From the NCBI RefSeq assembly GCF_026340255.1, contig NZ_JAPEPJ010000001.1, positions 1,419,001 through 1,483,000 on the forward strand: 64,000 bases of DNA. The letters are read 5' to 3'. Every line of letters starts with the position of its first letter. The stretch's first letter is position 1. Source of the DNA: Streptomyces sp. NBC_01408 (GTDB lineage: Bacteria; Actinomycetota; Actinomycetes; Streptomycetales; Streptomycetaceae). Below are positions 33,357 to 42,462 of this stretch, piece after piece. The notes beneath the pieces were generated by a model. The model did not search any database, had not been told where the DNA came from, and saw only the letters and a program-made list of their open reading frames with translations. The translations under genes and the position numbers were made by a program.

Positions 33357-34015
33357 CGATGTTTCACGTGAAACAAGGGTGGTGTTTCACGTGAAACCAC
33401 GTGCCGCGTGAGGGGCCAGGCGAGCAGACCGACGGAGAGCGCGATGGCGTGGCCGAGGTCGGTGAAGGTACCGCCGGTGGCGAGCGGGATCCCGAAGAAG
33501 GCGAGCAGCCCGGCGAGGTAGAACCATCTCCAGGGACCGGGGATCCGGTAGGTCAGCACTCCGGCGGCTGCAGCGAGTCCGTAGCTGACGCCGATGTCGA
33601 CGACGTGCGTCATGCTGCGCGGGGCCCGGTGGTCCTGGATGGCCATGAGGAGGACCTTCTGGCTGACGAGCGTGGCGACGACATGGGCGGTCGCGACGAT
33701 CACGAGCCAGCGCAGGGTGCCCAGCCAGCGTTCGACGGGGGCGTGGAAGACCTCGAACAGCACGGCGTAGAGGGCGAGCGAGGCCGGGTTCTCGATCCAG
33801 AAGGCGCTGCTGAGGAGAGCCCGGACGGGGTGGTTGACCAGCTCGTGGATATTGCTGCTGTTGCGGTGGAGCAGGACGTGCTCGACCCGGTCGGGGGCGA
33901 TCACGACGATGACGCTGGTGACGGCGATGATCAGCAGCCAGATGTGCGTACCGGGCGAGGAGCGTATCCAGGACCGCAGAGGCCTGGACGGCTCCGGCTC
34001 GGTGTACTCGATCAT
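33353..34015 (-). CDS. rhomboid-like membrane protein
   Basis: 220 residues, about six hydrophobic helices. It looks like the actinobacterial rhomboid-like family, but the canonical GxSG nucleophile and catalytic His are not obvious, so it may be an inactive homologue. ATG 34015. The last 16 residues (VVSRETPPLFHVKHR) are the translation of two parS sites in different frames: VSRET from one and FHVKH from the other. The protein tail is therefore dictated by the DNA-binding sites. Confidence 0.7.
   Translation of the reverse strand: MIEYTEPEPSRPLRSWIRSSPGTHIWLLIIAVTSVIVVIAPDRVEHVLLHRNSSNIHELVNHPVRALLSSAFWIENPASLALYAVLFEVFHAPVERWLGTLRWLVIVATAHVVATLVSQKVLLMAIQDHRAPRSMTHVVDIGVSYGLAAAAGVLTYRIPGPWRWFYLAGLLAFFGIPLATGGTFTDLGHAIALSVGLLAWPLTRHVVSRETPPLFHVKHR
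33360..33375. promoter_or_regulatory. parS site 3
   Basis: Perfect TGTTTCACGTGAAACA at the 3' end of the rhomboid-like gene, 3 bp after the response-regulator stop. Confidence 0.92.
33383..33398. promoter_or_regulatory. parS site 4 (one mismatch)
   Basis: TGTTTCACGTGAAACC, last base differing from consensus, centred 23 bp from site 3. Forms a tandem pair. Confidence 0.85.
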
Positions 34016-34109
34016 GCCCCGATGATCCCGCGCGAAGCTGTGCCCCGCCTGGCCGGTGGGCCGGGCGGGGCACGGTACCCGCGCTGGTGCGCCGAGTGAT
34101 GGCAGGGGC

Positions 34110-34829
34110 CTACTCCTCGCCCGCCAGGGTGAGGCGGCGCAGCCGCTGGCCCGCGTAGACGGTGGCGCCCGCGGTGACCACGGCGAGCAGGACCGCGGCG
34201 GTGGGCAGGCCCACGGTGGCGTCCACGTATCCCTCGCCCGCAACCCTCTCGGCAAGGGACAGCGCCCACTGCTGGACGCTGAGGGTCTTGGCGCCGGAGA
34301 CCAGGCTGCCGAAGAGCGACTCCCAGATCAGGGCGTAAACCAGGCCGAAGACGACCGCGTGCCGGCTGACGGTGCCCAGCAGCAGGAACAGCGCGCTGTA
34401 GGCGATCGAGGCGACGAGGGCGGCGACGGTGTAGGCGACGGCGATCTGCTGGCCGTTGCCGTTGAGGATGAAGCCGGCGATCAGGGTGGGGATCGCGGAG
34501 AAGGCCATGGTGACGGCGATCGCGACGATCAGCTTGGTCATGATGATCGTCGGTCGCTTCACCGGCTTGGCGAGCAGGTAGACGATCGAGCCGTCGTCGA
34601 TCTCCGGGCCGATGGCTCCGGTACCGGCGATGACACCGATCAACGGGACCATGGTGGCGAGGGCGAAGCCGCCGAGCAGGTCGGCTGCGACCTTGTCGTC
34701 CACACCCGTGAGCAGGCGGACGGCGATCGAGATGAGGATCAGCAGTGCGGGCAGCAGGAAGAGGATCAGCGCCCGGCGGCGGCCGAGCAGGGCCCGGTAG
34801 GTGAGCCGGGCAACGGTGGGGTTGTACAT
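34110..34829 (-). CDS. ABC transporter permease
   Basis: 239 residues, six predicted helices, ABC-2 type (first helix ALILFLLPALLILISIAV). ATG 34829. It is the last of four overlapping or closely spaced minus-strand genes and follows its ATPase by 14 bp. Presumably an exporter half; the substrate is unknown. Confidence 0.85.
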   Translation of the reverse strand: MYNPTVARLTYRALLGRRRALILFLLPALLILISIAVRLLTGVDDKVAADLLGGFALATMVPLIGVIAGTGAIGPEIDDGSIVYLLAKPVKRPTIIMTKLIVAIAVTMAFSAIPTLIAGFILNGNGQQIAVAYTVAALVASIAYSALFLLLGTVSRHAVVFGLVYALIWESLFGSLVSGAKTLSVQQWALSLAERVAGEGYVDATVGLPTAAVLLAVVTAGATVYAGQRLRRLTLAGEE

Positions 34830-34843
34830 GAGTGCCAGCTCCT

Positions 34844-35755
34844 TCAGGCCGCGACGAGGTAGGAGAAGACCGACTCGAGGGACTCGTCGGAAGGCGAGAC
34901 CGTCAGCAGCCGGATGCCGTGCGCGCGGGCGACCCGCGGGAGCAGCTCGGTGAAACGTCCGAAGTCGACGGCCTGGATGCGCAGGGCGCCTTCCTTCAGG
35001 TCGACCTCGATGCCGGCCGTGGACGGGTCGGCGATGAGGGCCGCGGCGAGGGCCCGGTCGTCGGAGGAGCGGACGAGGTAGCGGTGCGGACGGTCCGTCA
35101 TCAGGCGGCGGATCTTCCGGAAGTCGCCGGAGGCGGCGTGCCGGCCGGCGACCACCACCTCGATGTGCGAGGCGAGCTGCTCGACCTCCTCCAGGATGTG
35201 GGAGGAGAACAGGACGGTGCGTCCCGCGTCGCCCATCCGCCGCAGCAGGTCCATCAGCTGCATGCGCTGGCGCGGGTCCATACCGTTGAACGGCTCGTCC
35301 AGGAGGAGCACGGACGGGTCGTGGACGAGCGCGGACGCCATCTTCACGCGCTGGCGCATGCCCTTGGAGTAGGTGGAGATCTTGCGGTCCTGGGCGTACT
35401 CCATCTCGACGGTGGCGAGGGCCCGCTGGGCGGCCGCGTCGTCGAGGCCGTGGAGTTCCGCGTTGGCGACGACGAACTCCCGGCCGGTGAGGAAGTCGTA
35501 CATGGCCTCGCGCTCGGGCACGACGCCGACCTGCTTGTAGATCTGCTCGTTGCGCCAGATCGGTGCGCCGTCGAGGGTGACGGTGCCGGTGGAGGGGGCG
35601 AGGAAGCCGCCCATCATGTTGATGAGAGTGGACTTGCCCGCGCCGTTGGGACCCAGCAGTCCGGTGACGCCGGGACCGATGCGCATGGTCACGTCGTTGA
35701 CGGCGACGACGTTCCCGAACCAGCGGGAGGTGTGGTCGATGTCGATGGTGGTCAC
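34844..35755 (-). CDS. ABC transporter ATP-binding protein
   Basis: 303 residues. Walker A GPNGAGKST, signature YSKGMRQRV, Walker B VLLLDEP, H-loop SSHILEEV. An about 80-residue C-terminal extension, typical of ABC-2 exporter ATPases, follows the core. ATG 35755 overlaps the upstream permease (ends 35752) by 4 bp. Energises the permease at 34110-34829. Confidence 0.92.
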   Translation of the reverse strand: MTTIDIDHTSRWFGNVVAVNDVTMRIGPGVTGLLGPNGAGKSTLINMMGGFLAPSTGTVTLDGAPIWRNEQIYKQVGVVPEREAMYDFLTGREFVVANAELHGLDDAAAQRALATVEMEYAQDRKISTYSKGMRQRVKMASALVHDPSVLLLDEPFNGMDPRQRMQLMDLLRRMGDAGRTVLFSSHILEEVEQLASHIEVVVAGRHAASGDFRKIRRLMTDRPHRYLVRSSDDRALAAALIADPSTAGIEVDLKEGALRIQAVDFGRFTELLPRVARAHGIRLLTVSPSDESLESVFSYLVAA

Positions 35756-36639
35756 AGCCCGGCCTTCCGGTAGCGGGCCATCAGGGCGGCGTAGGAGCCG
35801 ACGATGAGGCCGAGGGCGACGAGCAGGTAGACGAAGCCGGTGCCGGCCGTGGGGCCCTCGCCGCCGGGGAAGGCGGACGTCGCACCGAGGAAGGCCGTCT
35901 GGAAGCCGTCGATCAGGGTGATCGGGGAGAACAGGCCCATCCAGTCGATGGCCCCGGCGTTCCCGGTGCTGTAGGCGATGCCCTGGACTGCGGTCACCGC
36001 GCCGTAGGGGATCAGGAGCACGGCGATGATGGCGGCGACGCCGAACCCGCGGCGCGGGGTGAGCGCGGCCATGACCAGCCCGAGGCCGGCGAAGAGCAAC
36101 GACAGCAGCAGTACCGACACCAGTCCCTGCCCGAATTCCTTGGTCTGGTCACCGAAGTCGAACTTCGCCAGCAGCGCGCCGATCCACATGATCAGCAGCG
36201 GGGTGGCGGTGAGGATGAACAGGGCCGAGGCCATGGCCGCGTACTTGGCCACGACGTAGTCGACGCGTTCGACGGGCCGCGAGAAGTAGAGCGGCACGGT
36301 CTTGAAGCGCAGGTCGCGGGAGACCGACTGGGGTGCCTGGGAGGCGAGGTAGAGGCCGATGATCACCTGCGTGGTCAGGGCGTACGTCGTGTACTTGATC
36401 GGCAGCTCGGTGGAGCCGGGGACCGCGATGGCGACGGCGACGATGATCAGCGCGGGAACGCACATCACCGCGAAGAGGAGCATCGGCAGGACCTTGGACT
36501 TGGCGGAGCGGCCGAGTCCGTAGGCGCCGCGCAGGGACTGCGAGAACAGCGACTTGCGGGCGTACGCGCGGCCCAGCCGGGCCCCGTCGTAGGACCGGTA
36601 ACCGATGTTGTGGATCTGGGTCGAGGTGTCAGGCGCCAT
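35752..36639 (-). CDS. ABC transporter permease
   Basis: 295 residues. ABC-2 family, about six helices (SKVLPMLLFAVMCVPALIIVAVAI onward) and a C-terminal VYLLVALGLIVGSYAALMARYRK. ATG 36639 overlaps its ATPase (ends 36629) by 11 bp, so the first ATPase-permease pair is tightly coupled. It resembles the other pair in the block, so the two may form a heteromeric exporter or two successive duplications. Confidence 0.87.
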   Translation of the reverse strand: MAPDTSTQIHNIGYRSYDGARLGRAYARKSLFSQSLRGAYGLGRSAKSKVLPMLLFAVMCVPALIIVAVAIAVPGSTELPIKYTTYALTTQVIIGLYLASQAPQSVSRDLRFKTVPLYFSRPVERVDYVVAKYAAMASALFILTATPLLIMWIGALLAKFDFGDQTKEFGQGLVSVLLLSLLFAGLGLVMAALTPRRGFGVAAIIAVLLIPYGAVTAVQGIAYSTGNAGAIDWMGLFSPITLIDGFQTAFLGATSAFPGGEGPTAGTGFVYLLVALGLIVGSYAALMARYRKAGL

Positions 36640-37609
36640 CGGAACCGGCTCCCTTCTGCTGGACGGTCTGGTCGTTGTCGCGGAAGACCTCCGCGATGTG
36701 GTGGCGGCGCTGCTCCATGCGGACCAGACCGATGCCCAGGTCGGCGACGGTGTCGCGGACGGTGTCGTACGTCTGCTCGCCGGTGGCCTCGACGAGGAGG
36801 ACGTGACCCGCTCCGGGCAGGCCCTGCTCCCCGCTCACGAGGAGGGTGACGCCCGCCTCGGCGAGCGCCTTGCGCAGGGCGGCGGTGCCGTCCGGGTGGG
36901 CGTCCGAGTCGGTGACCTCGACCGCGAGGGTCGTGGTGGTCTGCGTGAAGTCGCTGGTGGAGCTCGACCGCAACAGCTTGCCGCCGTCGACGACCACGAC
37001 GTGGTCGCAGGTGCGCTCCAGCTCCCCGAGGAGGTGCGAGGTCACCAGGACCGAGATGCCGAAGTCGGTGTAGACGCGGCGGATCAGGCCGAGCATCTCG
37101 TCGCGGCCGACCGGGTCGAGCCCGTTGGTGGGCTCGTCGAGGAGGACCAGCTGGGGGTCGTGGACGAGCGCCTGCGCGAGTTTGACGCGCTGCTTCATGC
37201 CCGTGGAGTAGCCGCCGATGGGCCGGTAACGCTCCTCGTACAGCCCCACGTGGCGCAGGGTGTCGGCGGTGCGCTCGCGGGCGGCGGTCGGCGGGAGGCC
37301 GGACATGCGTGCCATGTGGACGACGAACTCGGTGGCCGAGACGTCGGGTGGCAGGCAGTCGTGCTCGGGCATGTAGCCGACGCGTTCACGGATGGCGTTG
37401 CCATGCGTGGCGACGTCGAGTCCGAGCACGGCGGCGCTGCCCTCGGTGGCGGGGGACAGTCCCAGCAGAATCTTGATCAGCGTGGACTTGCCGGCTCCAT
37501 TGGCACCCACGAGGCCGGTCACACCAGGCCCGATGTCCAGGGAGAGCCGGTCGAGGGCGGTCACTCGGGGGTACCGCTTGCTCAGGCTTTCGGTCGCGAT
37601 GACAGTCAC
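36629..37609 (-). CDS. ABC transporter ATP-binding protein
   Basis: 326 residues. Walker A GANGAGKST, signature YSTGMKQRV, Walker B LVLLDEP, H-loop TSHLLGEL, plus the extended C-terminal domain of ABC-2 ATPases. GTG 37609 is chosen because conserved sequence (TVIATESLSKRYP) starts there; no strong ribosome site, so a leaderless or near-leaderless mRNA is possible. First gene of the four-gene export block; divergent from the M24 peptidase operon across a 216-bp gap. Confidence 0.9.
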   Translation of the reverse strand: MTVIATESLSKRYPRVTALDRLSLDIGPGVTGLVGANGAGKSTLIKILLGLSPATEGSAAVLGLDVATHGNAIRERVGYMPEHDCLPPDVSATEFVVHMARMSGLPPTAARERTADTLRHVGLYEERYRPIGGYSTGMKQRVKLAQALVHDPQLVLLDEPTNGLDPVGRDEMLGLIRRVYTDFGISVLVTSHLLGELERTCDHVVVVDGGKLLRSSSTSDFTQTTTTLAVEVTDSDAHPDGTAALRKALAEAGVTLLVSGEQGLPGAGHVLLVEATGEQTYDTVRDTVADLGIGLVRMEQRRHHIAEVFRDNDQTVQQKGAGSDGA

Positions 37610-37731
37610 GGGAGCGACGTTAGTGGCCTGCCTGGCCGGAAGCGTCAGACCTGGAGCTGGATCCTTTCTCAGCCTTCCGGCGTACGGGCCCGTACTGGAG
37701 GCTGATGTGGCCCGGACAACTTTGTCCACAG

Positions 37732-37740
37732 GTCTATGCA
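37732..37740 (+). promoter_or_regulatory. single perfect DnaA box
   Basis: TTGTCCACA, the preferred Streptomyces DnaA box, in the gap between the ABC and M24 operons. Isolated; may be chance or an auxiliary site. Confidence 0.45.
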
Positions 37741-37825
37741 CGGGCCTTGACGTGATCTCCGGTCATTGTCACATTCATCAGTGTCAACTTACGGGCGCGT
37801 ACGGCTACAGGGACGGACGGCTGGC

Positions 37826-38683
37826 ATGGCTGGGGACACCAAGCAACGCACCGCGCAACTCACCGCCGACCTGAGCGGCTTCAGGGAAGTGCAACGCCTC
37901 TCCTACGCGTGCGCGGAGGCCGTCGCCGCGCAGCTGCGGCCCGGGGTGACCGAGCGCGAGGCCGCGCGGATGCAGCGCGAGTGGCTGCGCGAGCGCGGGG
38001 TGCGGGACTGGTTCCACCTGCCCTTCGCCTGGTTCGGCGACCGCACCGCCTTCGCGAACTTCAAGATCCCGCTGCAGTTCTTCCCGACCGGCCGGAAGCT
38101 GGAGCCCGGGATGCCGTTCATCCTCGACATGGCACCGGTCTTCAAGGGCTACGCGGCCGACATCGGCTACTCGGGCAGCCTCGGCCTCAACCCGGTGCAG
38201 GACCGGCTCATGTCCGATCTGCGCGCGCACCGCGAGCTGATCCTGGAGCAGGTGCGGGAGCGCCGCTCCCTGCGCGAGATCTACGAGAACGTCGAGCGGC
38301 TGATGAACCGGCAGGGGTATGCCAACCGGCACCGCGCCTACCCCTTCGGCGTGATCGCGCACAAGATCGACCGGGTCAAGGAGCGCCGCTGGGCGCCCAC
38401 CGCGTTCGGATTCGGCACGCAGTCCCTCAAGGGACTGGCCGGCGACGTCCTGCACGGGCACCGCGAGGGCTGGTCCCCGCTGTGGAGCCCGTACCGCTTC
38501 TCCGACCACCCGCCGCAGCCGGGGCTGTGGGCGGTGGAGCCCCATCTGGGCTTCCGGGGTACCGGCGCGAAGTTCGAGGAGATCCTGGTCGTCACCGACT
38601 CCCGGGACCCCGAGGAGAGCGCGTACTGGCTGGACGACGATCTGCCGCACGTGCGGCGCTGGGCCGAGGAGAAGGCAGCATGA
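37826..38683 (+). CDS. M24 family metallopeptidase-like protein
   Basis: 285 residues with the pita-bread fold only (no AMP_N). Visible are PFILDMAPVFKGYAADIGYSGSL (two Asp region), HGHREGWSP and LWAVEPHLGFRGTGAKFEEILVVTD (Glu ligands). The His ligand region is less clear, so activity is uncertain and it may bind rather than cleave substrate. ATG 37826 is preferred; the upstream frame has no ribosome site. Its stop overlaps the EphD-like start (ATGA). First gene of a four-gene operon ending in MerR. Confidence 0.8.
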   Translation: MAGDTKQRTAQLTADLSGFREVQRLSYACAEAVAAQLRPGVTEREAARMQREWLRERGVRDWFHLPFAWFGDRTAFANFKIPLQFFPTGRKLEPGMPFILDMAPVFKGYAADIGYSGSLGLNPVQDRLMSDLRAHRELILEQVRERRSLREIYENVERLMNRQGYANRHRAYPFGVIAHKIDRVKERRWAPTAFGFGTQSLKGLAGDVLHGHREGWSPLWSPYRFSDHPPQPGLWAVEPHLGFRGTGAKFEEILVVTDSRDPEESAYWLDDDLPHVRRWAEEKAA

Positions 38684-40470
38684 GCGGCATGAGCGGAGCA
38701 CGGGCGGCTGGACTGGCGGGGGCGCGCGAACGCCGGGTGAGCACCGGCGGGGTCGAGCTGTGCGTCGTCGAGCTGGGCGAGGCGGACCTGCCCACGGTGG
38801 TGCTGGTGCACGGCTACCCCGACAGCAAGGAGGTCTGGTCGGAGGTGGCCGAGCGCCTCGCGGCACGCTTCCACGTGGTGCTGTACGACGTACGCGGCCA
38901 CGGCCGTTCCACGGCGCCGCAGCCGCTGCGCGGGGGCTTCACCCTGGAGAAGCTGACCGACGACTTCCTCGCGGTGGCGGACGCGGTCAGCCCGGACCGG
39001 CCGGTGCACCTGGTCGGCCACGACTGGGGTTCCGTACAGGGCTGGGAGTTCGCGACGGTCGCCCGCACCGAGGGGCGGATCGCCTCCTTCACCTCGATCT
39101 CGGGACCCTCCCTCGACCACTTCGGCCACTGGATCAAGAAGCGCATGACGCGGCCCACCCCGCGCAGGGCGGCGCAGCTGCTGGGCCAGGGCGCCAAGTC
39201 CTGGTACGTCTACATGCTGCACACGCCCGTACTCCCGGAGCTCGCCTGGCGCGGACCGCTCGGCAAGCGGTGGCCGGGGATCCTCCAGCGCATCGAGAAG
39301 GTCCCGGCCGGCGCCTACCCGACGGCCTCCCTGCCCTCGGACGCGGCGCACGGAGCCTGGCTCTACCGTGACAACGTCCGGCCCCGGCTGCGCCAGCCGC
39401 GCCCCGACGCGTACGCGCACGTGCCGGTCCAGCTGATCACCCCGACCGGGGACGCCTTCCTCTCCGAGCGGCTCTACGACGACCTGGACCGGTGGGCCCC
39501 GGACCTGGTGCGCCGGACGCTGCCCGCCAAGCACTGGGTGCCCCGGACCAGGCCGGACCAGCTGGCCGCCTGGATCACCGAGTTCGTCACCACCCGGGAG
39601 GAACCCGCCGCGCGGGCGCCGGAACAGAAGGCTCCCGGGAGGTACGCCGACCGCTTCGGCGGCCAGCTGGTCCTGGTCACCGGCGCGGCCAGCGGGATCG
39701 GCCGGGCCACCGCCTTCTCGTTCGCCGAGGCGGGTGCCCGCGTGGTGGCCGTGGACCGGGACGCGGAGGGCGCGGCGCGGACGGCCGACATGGCGCGCCT
39801 CGTCGGTGCCCCCGAGGCCTGGGGCGAGTGCGTCGACGTCAGTGACGAGCAGGCGATGGAGAAGCTCGCGGCAAAGGTCGCCGCCGAGTACGGGATCGTG
39901 GACGTCTTGGTCAACAACGCCGGCATCGGACTGTCGGGGCCCTTCCTGGAGACCACCTCCGAGGAGTGGAAGAAGGTCCTCGACGTCAACCTGTGGGGCG
40001 TCATCCACGGCTGCCGGATCTTCGGGAGGCAGATGGCCGAGCGCGGCCAGGGCGGACACATCGTCAACACCGCCTCCGCGGCGGCCTACCTGCCCTCCAA
40101 GACCCTGCCCGCCTACAGCACCTCGAAGGCAGCAGTGCTGATGCTGTCGGAGTGCCTGCGCGCGGAACTGGCGTCGAAGTCGATCGGCGTCTCCGCGATC
40201 TGCCCGGGAATCGTCAACACCAACATCACCGCCACCTCACGTTTCGCCGGGGTGGACGCGGCCGAGGAGAAGCGCCGCCAGGAACGCTCCTCGAGGCTGT
40301 ACGGGCTGCGCAACTTCCCCCCGGAGAAGGTCGCGGAGGCGATCCTGCGGGCCGTGGTGCGCAACGAGGCCGTGGTGCCGGTGACCCCGGAGTCCAAGGG
40401 CGCCCTGTGGATGTCCCGCTTCGCCCCGCGCACCCTGCGGGCGGTCGCGAAGCTGGACCCCCCGCTGTGA
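38680..40470 (+). CDS. EphD-like fusion: alpha/beta-hydrolase + short-chain dehydrogenase
   Basis: 596 residues. Residues about 15-310 are an epoxide-hydrolase-type alpha/beta-hydrolase: HGYPDS oxyanion motif, nucleophile Asp in GHDWGS, and late His in KHWVP. From about 330 a classical SDR has TGAASGIGRA, NNAG, and catalytic Ser/Tyr/Lys in NTASAAAYLPSKTLPAYSTSKAA. The same fusion in mycobacteria is EphD, linked to mycolic acid metabolism. Streptomyces lacks mycolates, so the lipid or aldehyde substrate differs. ATG 38680 overlaps the M24 stop, fixing the start within a larger open frame. Confidence 0.9.
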   Translation: MSGMSGARAAGLAGARERRVSTGGVELCVVELGEADLPTVVLVHGYPDSKEVWSEVAERLAARFHVVLYDVRGHGRSTAPQPLRGGFTLEKLTDDFLAVADAVSPDRPVHLVGHDWGSVQGWEFATVARTEGRIASFTSISGPSLDHFGHWIKKRMTRPTPRRAAQLLGQGAKSWYVYMLHTPVLPELAWRGPLGKRWPGILQRIEKVPAGAYPTASLPSDAAHGAWLYRDNVRPRLRQPRPDAYAHVPVQLITPTGDAFLSERLYDDLDRWAPDLVRRTLPAKHWVPRTRPDQLAAWITEFVTTREEPAARAPEQKAPGRYADRFGGQLVLVTGAASGIGRATAFSFAEAGARVVAVDRDAEGAARTADMARLVGAPEAWGECVDVSDEQAMEKLAAKVAAEYGIVDVLVNNAGIGLSGPFLETTSEEWKKVLDVNLWGVIHGCRIFGRQMAERGQGGHIVNTASAAAYLPSKTLPAYSTSKAAVLMLSECLRAELASKSIGVSAICPGIVNTNITATSRFAGVDAAEEKRRQERSSRLYGLRNFPPEKVAEAILRAVVRNEAVVPVTPESKGALWMSRFAPRTLRAVAKLDPPL

Positions 40471-41396
40471 GCCGGGCCCTCCCGGGGCCGGATCAGGCCG
40501 GCACGCACCCGATCACCCCGCGCAGGGTGGCTTTCGACTGGAAGACCACCCCGCTGCACTGGATACCCGGCGAGCCCACCGCCACCCACGTGATCAATGT
40601 GCTGCACCTGCTGCTGCCGGCCGGGGAGCGGTGGTTCGTGAAGGTCTTCAAGGAGGGCCTGCCGCTGGTCACCGATCCCGAGCTGCGCCGGGACGTGAAG
40701 GGGTTCATGGGCCAGGAGGCCACGCACAGCGTGCAGCATGCGTACGCCCTGGACCACCTCGCGCAGCAGCGGCTGCCCACGGAGGCGTACACGAAGCACG
40801 TGGACTTCCTCTTCGAGAAGCTGCTGGGGGAGAGCCCGCCCTTCGGGGCGCCCGTCACGCCGCAGGAGTGGCTGCGCTTCCGGCTCTCCCTGATCGCCGC
40901 GATCGAGCAGTTCACGGCCGTCCTCGGGGACTGGGTACTGCGCGCCGAGGGGCTCGACCGGGCCGGCGCGGACGAGGTCATGCTGGACCTGCTGCGCTGG
41001 CACGGCGCGGAGGAGGTGGAGCACCGCTCCGTCGCCTTCGACATGTACCAGCACTGCGGGGGCACCGGTCTGCCCCGCTACGCGCGGCGCGTGGAGGGGA
41101 TGGTCGTGGTCGCCCCGGTACTGGCCTGGCTGTGGGTGTGGGGTGCCGCGTACCTCATGCGCAACGACCCGGAACCGGGCGGCCGGCAGCGCTATTCGCT
41201 CCGCGCGCACAACCGGGCCGTGGCCAAGGGACTGCTGCCCACGTGGAGAGAGCTCGGCACGGCCATACCCCGCTACTTCCGGCGGTCGTACCATCCCTCG
41301 CAAGAGGGCTCGCTGCGCAGGGCGGTCGAGTACCTCGCGGCCTCACCTGCCGCCCGGGCCGCGGCCGGCGCGGTCGGCCGAGCCGCGATGTCGTAG
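40467..41396 (+). CDS. PF10118-type metal-dependent hydrolase
   Basis: 309 residues. The predicted metal-binding all-helical family shows GQEATHSVQHA and EEVEHRSVAFDMY as Glu/His-rich helix motifs; the fold resembles ferritin-like di-iron proteins. GTG 40467 overlaps the EphD-like stop (GTGA), so it is translationally coupled. Annotated functions in this family are mostly predictions. Co-operon with an SDR-hydrolase suggests lipid or aldehyde oxidation. Confidence 0.8.
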   Translation: MSRALPGPDQAGTHPITPRRVAFDWKTTPLHWIPGEPTATHVINVLHLLLPAGERWFVKVFKEGLPLVTDPELRRDVKGFMGQEATHSVQHAYALDHLAQQRLPTEAYTKHVDFLFEKLLGESPPFGAPVTPQEWLRFRLSLIAAIEQFTAVLGDWVLRAEGLDRAGADEVMLDLLRWHGAEEVEHRSVAFDMYQHCGGTGLPRYARRVEGMVVVAPVLAWLWVWGAAYLMRNDPEPGGRQRYSLRAHNRAVAKGLLPTWRELGTAIPRYFRRSYHPSQEGSLRRAVEYLAASPAARAAAGAVGRAAMS

Positions 41397-41406
41397 GGAG
41401 CCGGGA

Positions 41407-42321
41407 TTGTCCGATCAGGCAGTAGCCGAGTACCGGATCGAGGATCTGGCACACCACAGCGGCGCGACGGTACGCACGATCCGGGCGTACCAGGACCGCG
41501 GTCTGCTGCCCAAGCCGGAGCGCCGGGGCCGCTCCAACGTCTACCGGGACACGCATCTGGCGCGGCTGCGGCAGATCGCGGACCTGCTGGACCGCGGCTA
41601 CACCCTGGCGTCCATCAAGGAGCTGCTGGAGGCGTGGGACGCGGGGCGCGGGCTGGGCGGCGTACTGGGGCTGGTCGCCGAGGTGCACGGGCCGTGGACC
41701 GACGAGGAGGCCGCCCGGATCAGCCGGGAGGAGCTGAACGAACGGTTCGGCGGCAAGCCCGACGACGCGGCCGTGGGCGAGGCGTGCGAGCTGGGGGTGC
41801 TGGAGCGGATCCCGGGACGCCCCGAGGAGTTCCTCGTCCCCTCTCCGCAGGAGCTGGCGGTGGCCGCCGAGCTGTACGCGGCCGGGGTGCCGCTGTCGGC
41901 GATCACCGGGCACCTGCGGGAGCTGCGCGGGCAGGTGGAACACATCGCCTCGCGGTTCCTGGAGTTCACCACCTTGCACGTCTTCGCCCGCTACCTGGGG
42001 CAGGTCCCGCCGACCGACGCGGACGCGGCGGAGGCGGCCACGCTGGTACGGAGGCTGCGTCCGCTGGCCCAGCAGACGGTGGACGCGGAGCTGGCGCGGG
42101 CGATGCGGCTGTTCGCGACCCGGCACCTGCAGCGGCACCTGGGCGCGGCCGGGGCGCCGCAGCCTTCGGGGCCCGCGCCGGTGGTTCTGCCGGCCGGGAC
42201 GGTACGGGCCGTGCAGGAGCTGGTGGGCGCCGAGCACGTGGCGGAGTTCGTCCGGGCCGCGACGGAGCGGGAGCTCCAAGCCCGGACGATGAACGATCTG
42301 GCGCGCCGCGGCGAGCGGTAG
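41407..42321 (+). CDS. MerR-family transcriptional regulator
   Basis: 304 residues. N-terminal MerR HTH and wing: YRIEDLAHHSGATVRTIRAYQDRGLLPKPERRGRSNVYRDTHLARL. The long C-terminal sensor region has no metal-binding Cys, so a small organic ligand is more likely than a metal. TTG 41407 is the only start giving an intact HTH, with AGGGAG 6 nt upstream. Ten bp after the hydrolase gene, so it probably regulates its own operon (37826-42321). Confidence 0.87.
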   Translation: MSDQAVAEYRIEDLAHHSGATVRTIRAYQDRGLLPKPERRGRSNVYRDTHLARLRQIADLLDRGYTLASIKELLEAWDAGRGLGGVLGLVAEVHGPWTDEEAARISREELNERFGGKPDDAAVGEACELGVLERIPGRPEEFLVPSPQELAVAAELYAAGVPLSAITGHLRELRGQVEHIASRFLEFTTLHVFARYLGQVPPTDADAAEAATLVRRLRPLAQQTVDAELARAMRLFATRHLQRHLGAAGAPQPSGPAPVVLPAGTVRAVQELVGAEHVAEFVRAATERELQARTMNDLARRGER

Positions 42322-42332
42322 CACTCGGTCAG

Positions 42333-42412
42333 TAGTCCACAGGGCGGATCGCGCGTTTGCCGCTGAAATCGCCCCAAACAGCTGTGGACAACTGCCCCAC
42401 CCCTGTGGACAA
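42333..42412. promoter_or_regulatory. DnaA-box group (two perfect, one near)
   Basis: TTGTCCACA on the minus strand at 42383-42391 and 42404-42412, 21 bp apart (two helical turns, same orientation), and TAGTCCACA (one mismatch) at 42333-42341. All lie in the 141-bp gap between convergent merR and aquaporin genes. Confidence 0.65.
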
Positions 42413-42462
42413 CAGGGGTGGCGAGTCAACCGGCCGTCACGGCCGGACCTTGCCCGGGGGGC

